Source of the DNA: Desmodus rotundus
Lineage: Eukaryota > Chordata > Mammalia > Chiroptera > Phyllostomidae
Direction of reading: 5' to 3'
Assembly: GCF_022682495.2 (NCBI RefSeq)
Contig: NC_071392.1
Location: 108,614,896 to 108,678,895 of the forward strand
DNA: 64,000 nucleotides
Part shown: positions 1 through 12,859 of the stretch, piece after piece
Layout of the letters: every line of letters begins with the position of its first letter
How positions within the stretch are numbered: the first letter of the stretch is position 1
Made by a program: the position numbers and the translations under genes
Notes under the pieces: generated by a model
What the model saw: only the letters and a program-made list of their open reading frames with translations
The model's database searches: none
What the model was told of the DNA's origin: nothing

Positions 1-270
1 TTACAAATGTAAACCCACCTGCTGTAGGCCAAAAGTGGCATTCGGCCACCTTATATCCTGAGTAATGAAGGAAATGAACATTCTTTCCGGATGCATCTGG
101 TTCTGGCCATATTGTTGCTGCATACGTGGAAGCTTGTATTCCAGGCATGAAATGACAGATATTTGGCACTTGTAACAATATTTCCCTCTCCTGTACTCAT
201 AGCATATGTCTATCTTCAATCATATTCTTTTATATTGATCAAACAAATGTACGGTGACATATGATGGCTA

Positions 271-311
271 CTTTCTTTTTTCTTTCTTTCTTTCTTTTTT
301 TTTTTTTTTAC
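271..311. repeat. CTTT/poly-T microsatellite
   Basis: A run of CTTT units passes directly into an uninterrupted run of T. Such tracts often form the A-rich tail of an old minus-strand retroposon, but no element body is recognisable to the right, so it is listed only as a simple repeat. Confidence 0.8.
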
Positions 312-3300
312 AAAGGTTGAGATTGATAGAGTCTCCTTCTTTGTTGATTGCATCTAGATGAGGTGGAAAGTGTCGGAAGTGGTTCGATAACCTGAGTCAC
401 AGCACGCCATTCTGGTCACTTCCACTTAAGTCAACAAGGAGGAGGACAGCAAGGAGCCTGGCAGACAAGGATCAAAAGCAAAACAGGAACAAAACTACAG
501 TTTATTTAAAGCTAGGCAAATGCCTGAAACTTCCCCTCTCTTAAAACACAGAGTTTCTTTGTAAAAAGATGAATTTACAAACCTTCTTTAGGTCAGGAGG
601 CATAAATGGGGCCTCCTGCTTCCCCTTTGTAAGCCCTAAGTGGCCAAGCACCCTTGTCGGTGGCAGCCTCACCCAGCCCCAGGCGGAGCAGAGAGCTGAG
701 CGCCTTCGGATCCATTCACCACACAGAAGCACGAAGCTGAAGATTTTTCCTGCCCTCAGATCTTTTAGGTGCTGTGTTACCATCTACTGGAAAACATGGC
801 CCAGAAAATATCCTAGGCTCTGAACATTCAGGGCAAAGGATCTTTTTCCTATTGGGGTGAAGCAATGATTAATGGTAGAGAAAGGGGCAGAATTAAGGCA
901 GGTGTTCCTCAACCCCAAGGATAAAGTTAAAATACAAAGAGAGGAGGGTAAGTGTCTCTATTCTCCAAGAAAGACACTGACTTTGTTCTAAGCCCAAGCA
1001 CATGGTGCAACTGTGATCGTTTCTGACTGTCCTGATTGATCAATATTGGCTCACGATCTGAAGAATACAGAGTCTGCTGGTGTTGCGGCATTAGTGACCC
1101 CAGCTACAAGGAGCTAGGGAGCAGAAGATCTTGGGGTAATTAGGTAGACTTTGCATTTAAGAAATTACAAATTTGGTGAACTTGTAAATCATAGGAAGAC
1201 CCACCCAGTGTTTTGGTTAAGTTCCGGAATGCTTCTCCCTTCCATGATGAAGGAGAGTCACTTCTGATGGTGAAAGGCCTTCTCTGAAAAGAATGGGGCT
1301 CTTCATAAGCTCTGCTCATCATCAAGACAACAGCAGCAGGAAGAGGCACCCCGTGAGGTTTTCTCACACTCAGTAGGAAGGGATGAGATGCCTCCCCACA
1401 CACTCACTGGTGGCCCCTTACATTGCTATCCTGAGACTTCTCAGATTTGGATGAATGCATCAAACCACCTTCTCTGACCTTGGTCTTGCTGAGGGACGAT
1501 TTCTAAAGAATTGAATGTAGCCAACCTCAGAATTTGAGTGTCTTTGGACCATTACCATAATAATAATTTCCTTCCTGAGGAGCCCTCCATGTGGTCCAGC
1601 TAACTTTTTCTCCCTCTCATGTCCCCAGGGACTTTGTCCTTCTGAAGAAGTGCTTGCTTCAGTGTAAGGCTACCACCAGAGAGAATGAGGGTTTCATTTA
1701 ATTGTGATCTATTGGAACTAGCTGTATAAAATGACAAGGTAAGAGGAACCCTGTGTCTATGCCTGGCCTAGAGGTACAAGTGCACGCTAATTGATTAAAA
1801 AAAACTGCTAGAGCCCTGCTTGGAAACAAAGAGTAGTGTTAATACACAAGCATTGATACAAGGTATTAATAGTCTCAAGTATTAATGCAAGGCATTTGCC
1901 ATCCTTAGCCTGGGCCCATCAGAGGACTCTAGCTCCCCATCATAGCAAGCTCTGGCATAAACAAGTTGCACTGAAGCATCAGATATGCTGAAACCTGAGC
2001 CACATGGGCAATCGAGAACTCTGGGCCAATGGTTGGCAGGGATTTTTCCAAATGGGCAGCTGGTCTGTCCCGTACAGATAAGGTAGAGAGTGAGGGCATG
2101 GTACATACAGATTTCAACACCTAGGGAAGGCTGTGAGAGCCAGGACTCTGGTGTGCTGAGAACTGCTTCCAGGAATACCCTGATAGCAGAAAAACTCCCC
2201 ACTAGCCAGATATTGCTGTTGATATCTAAATAAGTTTCCTATCTAGGCAGAGGCTGGGGGTTTGGGGAGAACCTAGGTCATAGAGAAAGAGCTACAAGGC
2301 AGAGACAAAAGAGCTAATGTTCACGGCAGGGTGTCAGACCTGTAGGAGAATAGAATTTGGTTGAAAAACAGTCTGAGATCCATTCTATGAGCTGGGCTAA
2401 CAGGGTGCATAGACAAGGTCCTGAGACCCAGAGCTGTGTCAACAGATTCCCAGAATACGTGTGTGCAACGTGAATATCTTGTAACAGTTTGCATGCCCCT
2501 CCTGGCCCGAGACAAAATCAGGCAGACCAGCATCTTTATTCTACACGTGAAGATATTTGCTGAGAAGTGCATTTGCTTAGAAGAGTGAGACTTATAATCA
2601 GGTTCCAAATGATTTCATAAAAACTGCACCCCAGCCTCCCTCTTTCTGCAGAAACCCGAGGACCACATGCAAATGCCAAGAGCCTCAAGATACACAGTCA
2701 AGAAATAGAGATACAGAATTATCTTGTTCAACTGGTCCTTTTAGACCCTACCAGTTAGGTTGTGTATTAAAATAAAATCTTTGGATAAACTGCTGACATC
2801 TTTATTCTCTAGTTTGCTTTGTACCCTCCAGAAGATTAAGGAGTGGGCATCGGAGGCAAGCAGGATGAATGATTTTCCTCTGCACGCTCTTCCATTGGCC
2901 CCACAGCTCTAGTTTATAGTTTCACCTTGTACAACGGTCATAAAGTCAAATAGTCCCACGGCACTCTAATAAAGATCCTTCTTTCCCTATCAAACCAAGA
3001 TCCTATCGACACTCAGATCCTCAGATTCATCCCTGAATTATTACCTTTGAACTGAGGACTTCTTAGACAACCGGGGGTTTCCTGGGGTTTTTCATCCCTT
3101 TTTTTAAACATTGATTTTGGAATTTTTAACTAGGTTTGTGCCTCTGATCTTTTCTGAGCATCTGTAAAATCCTTTATTTCCCACAAGTTTGACAGAAGCT
3201 GACTGTTGGAAATATAAAAGCATCAGGACAGAACGCCTGAAGAAAAGGTAGCCATACGTTCATCTCAGGAAAGGGTTGGGGCAAAGACGAAAAGCGCTCC

Positions 3301-6300
3301 ATACAATGCACGGGAACCAGAGGGAATCCGGCTGCCTGGGCCTGGTATCGGGTACAGAGAGAAGTAACTGCAGGGAGGGCTCATTCCTAAAGCTCTGCCT
3401 TGTCCCACCTTTGGCTTGACTGTCGATCGTAACTGGCGCTCCAGAAGCCACACAAGTAAATAGAGGCAGCAGGAGTATACCACAGTGGCAGGCCTAAGGT
3501 GTGTCTGCAATACGGTGTTGCGCTGATGTCTAAGACAAGATACCCGTGGTCCTCACTCTGAACCACAGCTCTCCGTCTGCCAGTTCTCCAAAGCAGACAG
3601 AATATCGTTTACTAAATTACTCAAAAGATGAACATGAGAAGCGCCCTCTTGAAGGTACATTGTCTCCAGTTCTCTGCCTTGCTCTCTAGAGCAGTCATTG
3701 ATTCCCTCACTCAGATTCCCTGCACATTCGTTATCCCTACCAAAGGCTTCCTCCCGCGCATGCTTACAAATCAATGGAGAACGGCAGGTCGGCTCATCCC
3801 CACACAGGGCAGACTGCAAGTATTGGGGAGTCAACACCCCTCGTAGGAGCCCTCAATGAATGAGACACGGGTGTTGTTGGAAAAAGGGCCCAGCTTTGTT
3901 GGCCTTCCGGTAGGACCTCTCTCAGGTATAATGTAACCACCACCCAGAAGTCCCCCACGAGGCTGGGCCCTAACCTGGTCAGTAGATGTGCACGGTGAAC
4001 TACTTACATTCACACCTTTCACTCAGTGTCTATTCTGATGAGGCCACCCAAGACCCTGCCTGTGTCAGTTTGTTGTAGGCCTCAAAGGGGACCCGGGGGT
4101 TATTAATTTCCTTGGGGATAAAATCCTTCCTGAGATCAAAATAGTGTTAGTAACCCTCCTTGAAACTAGAAAGAAGGGGTAAGGTAATGTTACCAGCATA
4201 TACATTATGTGTGTGGAGAAGGCATGTTCGTCTCTGGGAATTAACATCCTACACATTGTATTTAGACAGATGGATGAAGGTAGATGACACATTAGTTGTT
4301 TACTTATAACCTTCATTTTTCCTTAATGAATTTGTGTCAGTGTTAGTTAGAAAGGATACATTACAGAGCAATAATTAACTCAATAAATTGAGATAAATAG
4401 AATGTATAGGTTAGGAATTGGAAGGCTAGGTATGGGTCACTCTTGAGTCCATATATCATGAAGGCCTGCCAATCATAGTAAATGGTCCGTAAGTTGTGTT
4501 CTAAGCTTCTGAAAGGACAAAACAAGGAGGAAGAAAAGTTTTTGCAAAGCCTAGAAAATTAAAGGCATGACTGTATATGCTTTTATAATTATATGATTTA
4601 TATTTATGATCATACATGATTTATGATGTTTCAGTTACTTAGCTCTCTGACTCAATTTTGGTCTTCTTCAAAACATTTTTACTGTTTCATTTGTGACTTC
4701 CTTATTTAGGGTGAGTTCCTTCTCCCTTCCCTGCTGGGAAAACAAAGATTTCCCCAATTTAGGACTTATTTTGTTTGTTTCCATAGTTACTGAGGGTGAA
4801 CACATGCCCACACACACACACATACTAACTTTGGACAATGTTGAGATGAATATCATGTGTATAGTTTTTCATCTACTACATTAAAAAATACACACTTTTA
4901 AAAAAGCATAGTCTTTTTACAGAAATCATAATTACTAAAAAAAAATGTTATACTCCTTCCTTTAATAATAATGCCAGCCTTTTGACTTAGTTATTTTTAA
5001 GACAGGTTTTGGGGAGAGGTATCAATCATCAAAGTTAGTAAATTGTAGAGTGGGTCTGTTCTAAAAATTGATAATTGGCCTCTTTTAAGTTAATACATTA
5101 TTCTTAGTTCAAATAACTCTATACTTAAAGGGCAAAACAAATAGGAGTTTTAATAACTAGCGAAATAAGGACTACAAATCTTCTGCAATTTCTTCTAGGA
5201 AGAAATATTTTTGTCAGGTTTATGTGTTTATCTCTTGTTATTAAAATCCAAAGTTTAAGACATAAGTCCTCAAAATAAACTAGGAAAGGAGTTTTTAAAC
5301 TTTTCTTGGGTATACAGATAGGTTATCTTGGCCTTTTGATAAGACCTGTCAGGCATTTCATGGGAGAAGGGCTGACTGGTCTTTTTTTCAGGGTGAACTA
5401 TACCAGGTTTGGTCAGCTGAAGTTACATTTTGTAGCAGGACCGGAAGTCCCCAGCTAGATATCAATCAGGCATCCCATTTTCAGAACTAATGTCCCTAAG
5501 TCAGTCCATCAGACTCCATTTTGCTAGCCCGGCCACAATTACTATTACTACCACTCACTGCAGATGGAACGGTTGCAGAAGGTTAAAAATCTCAGCTCAA
5601 AACTTTCTAGGCAAATATGCCTTGGATTGACAATGGATAAAATTAAGGCTCTTCAATCTATGAAATCTGAGAACCCTGGGTTACAATAGTTACAGAGGTG
5701 AAAATTACCCTTCTGTGCACTGATGATAGACATTGTGGGTAATATTTTTCTGTGCTTTCTGGCATGTTTCTTGCTTACCCTTAGGAATACATTCATTGAT
5801 ATAAGATCAAAGACTGCTTGCAATTTGGAGGGGAAAAAAGAACATAAAAACTCCGGATGCAGGAATAATGCCAACAAACATAGTTAAGATGAAACCAAAT
5901 TCCAGCAGAAAGGGTGGCTTCTGTTGGTGGCTGGTGCAGTGGGATGAACTTTCATCTCCCTTTCAAGCTGGTAAGTCTCTTGATTATTCAGGCGCTGTGT
6001 TTCTTTGGGCAAGGCTGAGGAAGTGGTGTGGACAGCAGTTTACTTAGCAAATACATTTCTACAAGAGGGACAATTTGGGGAATCCAGTGTCCTAGACTCA
6101 ACAATGACATAAAATGTGTTTACATTAGCTACGTGGGAGAATTTCCTCAAATTGCCACATCTATATAGGAAAATGCTATTTTTCTTTTGGAAAAAGCACA
6201 GAATGTTCAACTGAAGGTTTGAATCGTAACTAGAACAAATTATTTAGATAGAATTATACCACTTTTAAATGACCTTACTTGATCCCCCCAAAGATATCAT

Positions 6301-7397
6301 TATACGTTTTTCCAAAGAGTGACTCAGAAGGGAGACAGGATTTATCTTTTGGAAGGAATCCAACACCTTCCAGATGATTCTTTCCAGATGAAGCTTTGCC
6401 TTTGTTAACACTGATTTGATTCTTCAAAAATGTATTAATTACCTCAATAAAATGCACCCTCTCTGTGACAGTTTGGGGTTTGGAGCCTATTGTGAGGAGA
6501 AGCTACGGTCGTGTAAGGATATAACAGCTTATTGGGAAGGATACACAGCAGATAGTGACCTCACCCATACAAGAAGAAGGCCCCTCCCAGCACAGGATGA
6601 CTGGTCACTGCAGGGAAAAAATATGCATGTGGTGACTTACGAGGGGCCCCTGGCCAGCAGGGTGTACTAGCTGTTACTCCTATATTGGTTAGTAATTCTT
6701 TTGTCGCATTTAGACGATCAGCAGCTCATTTCAGTTGGTAACAGTAGTTCTAGCTGAGCTAGTCTGGCAAGAAGCTATTAGCCCATTGCATTTCATGTTC
6801 TGCCTACTAGAGGCTCATTTACTAAGGTCCCACAGCCAAGTAGCAAAGACAGGGTAGCTTTGTTCTTGCTTCACCCTTGGGCCCCATGCTAGGGTACTCA
6901 TGAGTGAATAACCAAGGCTCTCAAGTGCTGATATTAGAAGAAATATAAAAACATACTTTTCTTATATTGATCCTCATGGCTTGGCCACAGTTGCAGGATT
7001 CCAGGTACTCAGGAGAGGCACTGAAGAGCTACTTCAGGCTTCTGAGATATCTGGAACCTTCATGAAACATCCACCGTAATGATTTCACCTATCTGCTACA
7101 GAGGCTTTCAAGTTTTGACACTGCTCTTTTGTTCTCAGATATGGAGAAGGCCCTGGGATTGAATCTCAGGCGTGCGTAGACAGGCAGTTCTATAACAAGC
7201 ATGTTTACTTTAAAAACCAAATGAAAACCATTTCACCAGTGCCTGCATATTCTATGTACCCAACTTTCATATTCCAACTAATTTCAGTTCTTCAGAAAGC
7301 GCATGAGAAATGGTAAATAAAACCTGACAATGGAGTAGACAATAAGAATAGCAAAAGGCATTAGGCTATTACTTAAACAATAAATACGTTTCAATTG
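312..7397. other. Single-copy stretch with no recognised gene
   Basis: About 7 kb of ordinary-composition DNA. Open frames are all under about 110 codons and none shows a recognisable protein. One acceptor-like site near 1629 (pyrimidine run then CAG) and a donor-like GTAAGA at 1739 flank 109 nt with a stop in every frame. A short CA run lies at 4809-4824. The segment around 5390-5570 has a strong pyrimidine-CAG acceptor look but no good donor. Old unrecognised LTR sequence could be present, especially around 410-840 and 3840-4010. Confidence 0.5.
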
Positions 7398-7562
7398 TTA
7401 TAGGCCTGAGTATACAATAGAATTACTTGGAAATCTTTGAGAAAATTCTGATGCCCAGGACCACGCCTGACTTGTTATTTTTGTCTCTTTTACTCTGGGT
7501 ATGTGTTCAGATAACAGTGTTTTGAAAAGCATCCTAGATCATTCTAATGGCAGCAGAGCAAA
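7398..7562. mobile_element. hAT-Charlie-like MITE fragment
   Basis: The segment has the layout of a small non-autonomous hAT element. An 'AGAATTACTTGGAAATCTTTG' type left part with 'CTGATGCCCAGGACCACGCC' is followed by a roughly complementary right part ending around 'AGATCATTCTAATGGCAGC'. The arms are diverged and the exact subfamily (MER5/MER58 type) is uncertain. Confidence 0.45.
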
Positions 7563-7984
7563 AGGTAGCCCCCAACGGAAATCAAACAGATGTATATGTA
7601 CATCCAAATACAGGGAGAGGCTGAAAGGATCCACTTTCCCTTTCTGAAAACTCTCCCACAGAGTGTTGCACCATTAATTTATAATATGAACTCTGATTGT
7701 GCCAACATGTAGTCAACATAACAAAATGAAATTAAGGAGAAGTAATTATAGAAAACATGTCATCTGTATAGTGGCCTCTATCGAGATTCCCCCATTAAAC
7801 ACGCGCTCACGTCCCAGAGGGCTAGAAGCCGACGATATTCAGAGCCCAGCAAACCTAAGTGCCTGGATCATTCCCCATTATCTCCTTCTTAGGAATTCAA
7901 GGGGTATCTATTCCATAAATGAGGGACTTTATGAATGAATCAATGTAGGAACAGATCTGAGGAACTGACGTGTATTCTATCTAT

Positions 7985-8100
7985 TTCTACGGGTGTGCCC
8001 AGTATTATGCTGGGGCCTGAGGCAGGGCATTAAAAGAAGATAAACTCCGCCATTGCGGAACTCACAGGCTAAGCGAATAGACATGAATCGATTAATGAAG
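7985..8100 (-). mobile_element. LINE-2 3' end fragment, minus strand
   Basis: Read on the plus strand it shows the reverse complement of the L2 3' tail: 'GTGCCCAGTATTATGCTGGGGC', then a 'GGAACTCACAGGCTAAGCGAATAGACATGAAT' type block. Divergence is high, as expected for L2. Confidence 0.6.
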
Positions 8101-8189
8101 AGCTTTGAAAGAATTGAAAGATTAAAACATCATTAACTTTGCAGAGCCGGGTGAGCATCATAAGTAAAAAGAAAAGAAAGCAAATGCCA

Positions 8190-9089
8190 TAATTAGAGAA
8201 AAAAATAGGAAATAATAAAAGTGAGATTATTATACATCAAATACAGATGAACGCAGCTAAACTGACATTTAAAGGGAAACAGAGATCTTTAAGGGAATCC
8301 TCTAGAAACCAGAACTTTCAAATTTAATGAATTAAGAATTCAACTAAAAATACTAAAAAGTGAGTTTTAAAAACTAAATAGAAAATAAAGCTGAAGGAAT
8401 GAAGTCATAAATAGAAAAATAGAAATAAATAAAAATTTAAAATATACATATGTATTACATATGATCAATAAAGCTATAGTTTCACAGAAAAGACACATGA
8501 AAAATAAACAATAAAGATCAGAAAAAATAAGAGGAAATGATCAATTAACTATTAAAAGGAAGGCAGAGGAATAAATTACAGTGGGTCAAGGGAAGTTAAA
8601 AACTAACAATAGCTTTGTGTCATTAAATATGAAAACTTTGATAGAAATACAGAAAAATATATTTCTAAAATTTAATCAATAAGAAAAAGAAAATCATTGA
8701 AAGATTAACATTGAAGACATTAAATAAATAATGAAATGTAAAATTCGTAATATGAAATTTTGAAGCTGCTAGATCTAAGAATATTCTACAACTGAAGAAA
8801 AATATAGATCTTCTCTTTTACAAACTGTTTCTGAAAATGAAAAAATAAGAGAAGGGTCTCAAAAATTTTTGAGGAACTAGTAAAGTATCAACCAAACCCA
8901 GGCAAAGGAAGTTTCAAGAAGGCAAGAATATAGGTCATCAAAATGTATACATTCATGCAAAACTCAATGTAAGTGTTAGTAGGTCAAAATTAAAAATTTT
9001 ATTTTAAGTTTTAAATATAACTTAAAAACACAAAGAAGTAAAATTTACCTCAGACTTGGACATCTCAGACATTTAAGGTAAGTGATGAT
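8190..9089 (+). mobile_element. Ancient LINE-1 ORF2 remnant (5' piece)
   Basis: A-rich, stop-filled sequence whose word order follows L1 ORF2 ahead of the reverse-transcriptase core. An example is the 'CAACCAAACCCAGGCAAAGG' block near 8889, which resembles the ORF2 segment before the RT palm. No open frame survives. It continues after the young L1 insertion at 9090-9505. The assignment rests on similarity by eye and the left edge is uncertain. Confidence 0.5.
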
Positions 9090-9505
9090 GAGTCCACATT
9101 ACACAATGGAATTCTACACAGCAGAGAGAAAGAAGGAGCTTATACCCTTTGCAACAGCATGGATGGAACTGGAGAGCATTATGCTAAGTGAAATAAGCCA
9201 GGCGGTGAGGGACAAATACCATATGATCTCACCTTTAACTGGAACATAATCAACAGAAGAAAAAAGCAAACACAATATAACTAGAGACATTGAAATTAAG
9301 AACAATGTAACAATAGCCAGAGGGGAGTGGTGGGGATAGTGGGGAGAGGGGTCTATAGGAGCTACTATAAAGGACACAAGGACAAAATCAAGGGGGAGGG
9401 TTGAGGTGGGGGAGGGAGGTGGGACTGGCTGGGGTGGGGTGGAGGGTTGGGGAGAAAATGCAGACAATTGTAACTGAATAAAAAAATAAAATAAAATAAA
9501 AGAAT
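9090..9505 (+). mobile_element. Young bat LINE-1, severely 5'-truncated
   Basis: It contains the last ~45 codons of ORF2, starting at 'ACACAATGGAATTCTACACA', and the stop after 'TTAACTGGAACATAA'. The bat L1 3' UTR follows, with its G-rich block (GGGGGAGGG...GGTGGGGGAGGG) and an AT-rich tail of AATAAA units. It is closely similar to 58066-58460. Minus-strand proline-rich open frames here are antisense reading of the G-rich UTR. No clear target-site duplication was seen. It sits inside an older L1 remnant of the same strand. Confidence 0.9.
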
Positions 9506-9510
9506 ATTCT

Positions 9511-11510
9511 AATGTTTTATGTCAATTAAAAGAGAAGACAGAAATGTGTTTATTTGAACAGATATAATGAAGTGAGGAAAAACGCCATCAACTTTCATTT
9601 ATGATTTCAAGTAGTTTAACAGAATAGAAATAAAAATTTCCTTAACCTGGTAAGTTATACGGGCCTTCAGATTTCAGCACCTGCAACAGTATGTACGCAT
9701 TTATAGCATTTCCATTAAGCCAGACAAAGACGGAAATGACTACGATACCAGTTCTGCTCAACATGTTAATATGGTTCCTAGCTCATGTTAAAGAAAAGCA
9801 AAAGAAAGAGAACATAGAGAAAGATTTTTTTAATTGCCACTATTTGCAGAACACAATTGTCTACGTAGGAAACTCAGGAGCATGTATACTTTCTTGCAAC
9901 TACTAAGGTAGTCCAGACAGGTACCCAGGCCTAAAATACATATTTCAAACATCAATAGAATTCTTCCGTGCCAACAATAACCAGTAAGAAAAGGGAAATT
10001 TAAAATCTTATTCTGAATCACAATAAATTAATTATACATGTAAGAAGAACTGTATCTTTGAAAATGATCTTTCTAAGATCAAGGACTCGTTCCGAAGGAA
10101 ATCATACCAGATACAAGTTGTCCCCTGAGGTATCACTGAGTTCAGTGTAATGGCAATTCAAATTATAACAAGAATTTTCCGTGTAAAATGTGACATGCTA
10201 ATTCTAAAATGTATATGAAATAACATTCATAAAATTAAGGCAATTCGGAATTTAAAAATAGTAAGAGAGGGGAAAAAATGGAGGGGAAACTGGCTTTCTC
10301 ACCTGTGAAGACATTATAAAATCATAGTAAATGAAATGATCATATACAAATTTTCATATGAGTGAGGCAACATTACAAAATTGGGAAAATAATGAAATAT
10401 TCAGTATATTGGGTTGTGTTTATTTTTCTCCACATATAATATATAGTCAAAATATTTTTGCATAGTAAATAAAACATGTGAAATACAAAAAATGATTCAA
10501 TCTTTTAGATGGAAAGGCCTTTATGATATCAAGGTAGAGAAGAACCTCCTAAATGTGAAAGAGAAAGTATAAACCACAAAAGAAAAATATAGAGACATTT
10601 GACTATACTGAAATGGAAAACTTATGAACTGAAAAACAAAACTATAAACCACGTAAAGCAAAAGAAGCCCCATTATGTAGGAGAAAATATTTTCCTCGCA
10701 CACACAAGAAAAATAATTATTATCCAGGATATACCAAGAACTTCCAAAACATATTTAAACTGTTAAAAAAAAATGGAAAGAAGTGATATCCCCTAATTCT
10801 TAGGGGCAAGGAGTTGAATTGGGAGCCGTAGAACCAAAAGTATATTAGAAAATGTACAAATTTACTAAAAATGAGTAAGATGAAAAACAGTACAACACTG
10901 AATACGTTTTACTCCCATCTGCACGGGAAAAATTCAGAAAGTGTGACGAATCCAGATTTAACCAGCCTGTGAGGAAAGGGACCTTTCCTACCCTGCTGTG
11001 GGAGTTGGCAAGGCCACTTTGGAAAACAAGCTGGCAGTTCGCATAAAACTGAAAATAGATACACCTCAGAGGCTTGCAGTTTCATTGCTAAGTAGACACA
11101 TCTTAGAAAATTCCGGGACACGTGCACAAGCAGATATGTGCAAGAGTGACTTTAAATAGAAAAGAATACAAGGAAAAGGCTGTAATTTAGTGTGGTGTAA
11201 GGCAAAGCACAAAATATTAAAATGCATATCATCTATATTTAAATCTATAGCTACAGTTAGAACGATCATATTTCAATGTGACTGGATCTCAGACATTTGA
11301 TTTTAAAAAACAAAAAATATGAATAGTTGATACTATTATAATATAGTATGTTATCATTAATGTGAGTTAAAAACAACAAAGAAACACTATGCAGTATTAG
11401 AGTTACATTTGATACATGATATGTATTAGAAAGACGTGCACTAAATTTTTAATAGCGATTATTTGTCAGAATGGAGAGGAGAATAAAAAGGAGCTGAGAG
11501 GGAGGGGTGG
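9511..11510 (+). mobile_element. Ancient LINE-1 ORF2 and 3' remnant (continuation)
   Basis: Degenerate L1 in ORF2 order. Around 9705-9770 is the RT segment before the active-site motif. At 9837-9870 is a block corresponding to the region of the [F/Y]ADD motif, here carrying substitutions. Around 10590-10740 are the late ORF2 parts, and 11290-11400 resembles an L1M 3' UTR. Many stops and indels are present, so it is long inactive. This is the same lineage of sequence as 8190-9089, separated by the young L1. Confidence 0.55.
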
Positions 11511-11521
11511 AAGGAGGGGCA

Positions 11522-11524
11522 GAC

Positions 11525-11561
<37 letters not shown>

Positions 11562-11562
11562 T
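11522..11562. repeat. (GA)n microsatellite
   Basis: About 40 bases of GA repeat with one AAAG interruption, at the end of the old L1 remnant. Confidence 0.95.
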
Positions 11563-11699
11563 GTGATTACCCCAGTCATGTAAAACTAAGACCTATGTGA
11601 GAAACAGTTATATTTTATCATTCCTGGGTGGTTTTATACTGTTCATTTTATTCATAGTTTTTGTAGCTTTAAAATCCCTCACACAATCTATAATAAAAA

Positions 11700-12145
11700 T
11701 ATTACAATTATATTTTCATATCTCTAAATGTTATTGAGAACATGATTTTTAAAGATTGCACAGCATGCTCTATTGTTGACTTATCATAATTATTTAAGGG
11801 CTCTTCTTTTCTGCCTTTAAAATTTATTACTGTTATAAATAATGATGGTAGAAATAGCCTCATATGTGAAATTATTTGCATCTATTTGATATTTATTTTA
11901 AAGTTGTTAGTATAATTTTATTTCCTATCTCATTTGATTGCTTGTAGGTTTTGCTTTATACAGTTGGATATCATATTATTTGGTACATACAATTTTGTAA
12001 CTATTACATCATCACTGAAAGTTATACTTGTTATTTTTATACAATAAATGACATTTTCTCCTTTTAATGTTTTTGTTGCCTTAATTCAGTTGTATTTGAT
12101 TTTAGTATAGTCACTGCTGTTTTTTTTCTCACAGAGAATTTTAAA
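11700..12145 (-). mobile_element. Ancient LINE-1 fragment, minus strand
   Basis: T-rich sequence. The part at 11930-12140 matches the order of antisense L1, including 'TTGATTTTAGTATAGTCACTGC' near 12100. The left part to 11930 is only loosely similar. It is highly diverged with no open frame. Confidence 0.45.
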
Positions 12146-12149
12146 CATG

Positions 12150-12525
12150 AAATCAACAGATAATTTCAAAATTATATAAATCATTTCACCCTTACAAGAT
12201 GGGCTTTTCAATTAATTTAATGAAGCTGATACAATTCCGTTTTAAACACTGACAGAAAACAAAAAACGATTATACTTTGGTTTCTAAAAATTGAATAAAT
12301 AACACCCTATTAGGAGATATCAAAAGGCACGTGATGAAAAGAAAACATTCATTATCTCGACATGAACAATAACAAAAACACTACTCCTGAAACTGTAACC
12401 AAAATATAATTACAAATCTCAAACAAGGTTTTCGTAAACCAATGGCCAACATCATAGTTAAGGGTGAAACACTATAGGCTTTCCTATGAAAGTAATGAAA
12501 AAGAAAATGACACCAAGCGTTTTAA
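12150..12525 (+). mobile_element. Ancient LINE-1 ORF2 (RT-region) fragment
   Basis: The segment 'GCCAACATCATAGTTAAGGG' with the following 'TGAAACACTATAGGCTTTCC' near 12441-12482 corresponds to the L1 RT stretch just before the conserved [13 protein letters not shown] block. Stops interrupt every frame. Confidence 0.6.
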
Positions 12526-12585
12526 TTATTTTTTGGATCTTTTCTTATGTCAGAATTCCATTTAATTCATTAAAAAAGTGACTAC

Positions 12586-12636
12586 ATAAAAAATTTATTT
12601 TTTCATTTCTAAATATATTTTATTGATTAAGGTATA
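12586..12636 (-). mobile_element. 51-bp retroposed fragment flanked by a target-site duplication
   Basis: A 51-bp AT-rich insert lies between two copies of AAAAAAGTGACTAC (12572-12585 and 12637-12650). The insert has a T-rich left side and then 'CTAAATATATTTTATTGATT', like the reverse complement of the tail end of a bat retroposon. This fits LINE-1-machinery insertion with extreme 5' truncation. The parent family is uncertain. Confidence 0.55.
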
Positions 12637-12859
12637 AAAAAAGTGACTACCAAAAGTATGTATTTTCACTGGTATCATTTTCATGAGTATCAATAAATCT
12701 TTAGTATCAAAAACATATTATGAATATCAAAAATAGAGATAAGAACATTATTTTCAGTTGGTTATGTCCAACTAAAAAACATTTTTCCAAGTGGTTAACC
12801 AAAATCTTAATATATTGTCAACAAACTTCAAATGTCCTTTTGCCATATATTCGTTGGTT

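Noticed and set aside
1630..1738. Segment between an acceptor-like CCCCAG and a donor-like AAG|GTAAGA
   Set aside because: Every frame contains a stop, so a coding exon is excluded; a non-coding exon cannot be told from chance.
6275..6457. Minus-strand frame ending at a GTAAGG donor-like site, with a protein-like peptide
   Set aside because: No convincing acceptor with a pyrimidine tract, and the length is within chance.
9114..9467. Proline/serine-rich minus-strand frame, also seen at 36979-37262 and 58261-58497
   Set aside because: All three are antisense readings of the G-rich bat L1 3' UTR.
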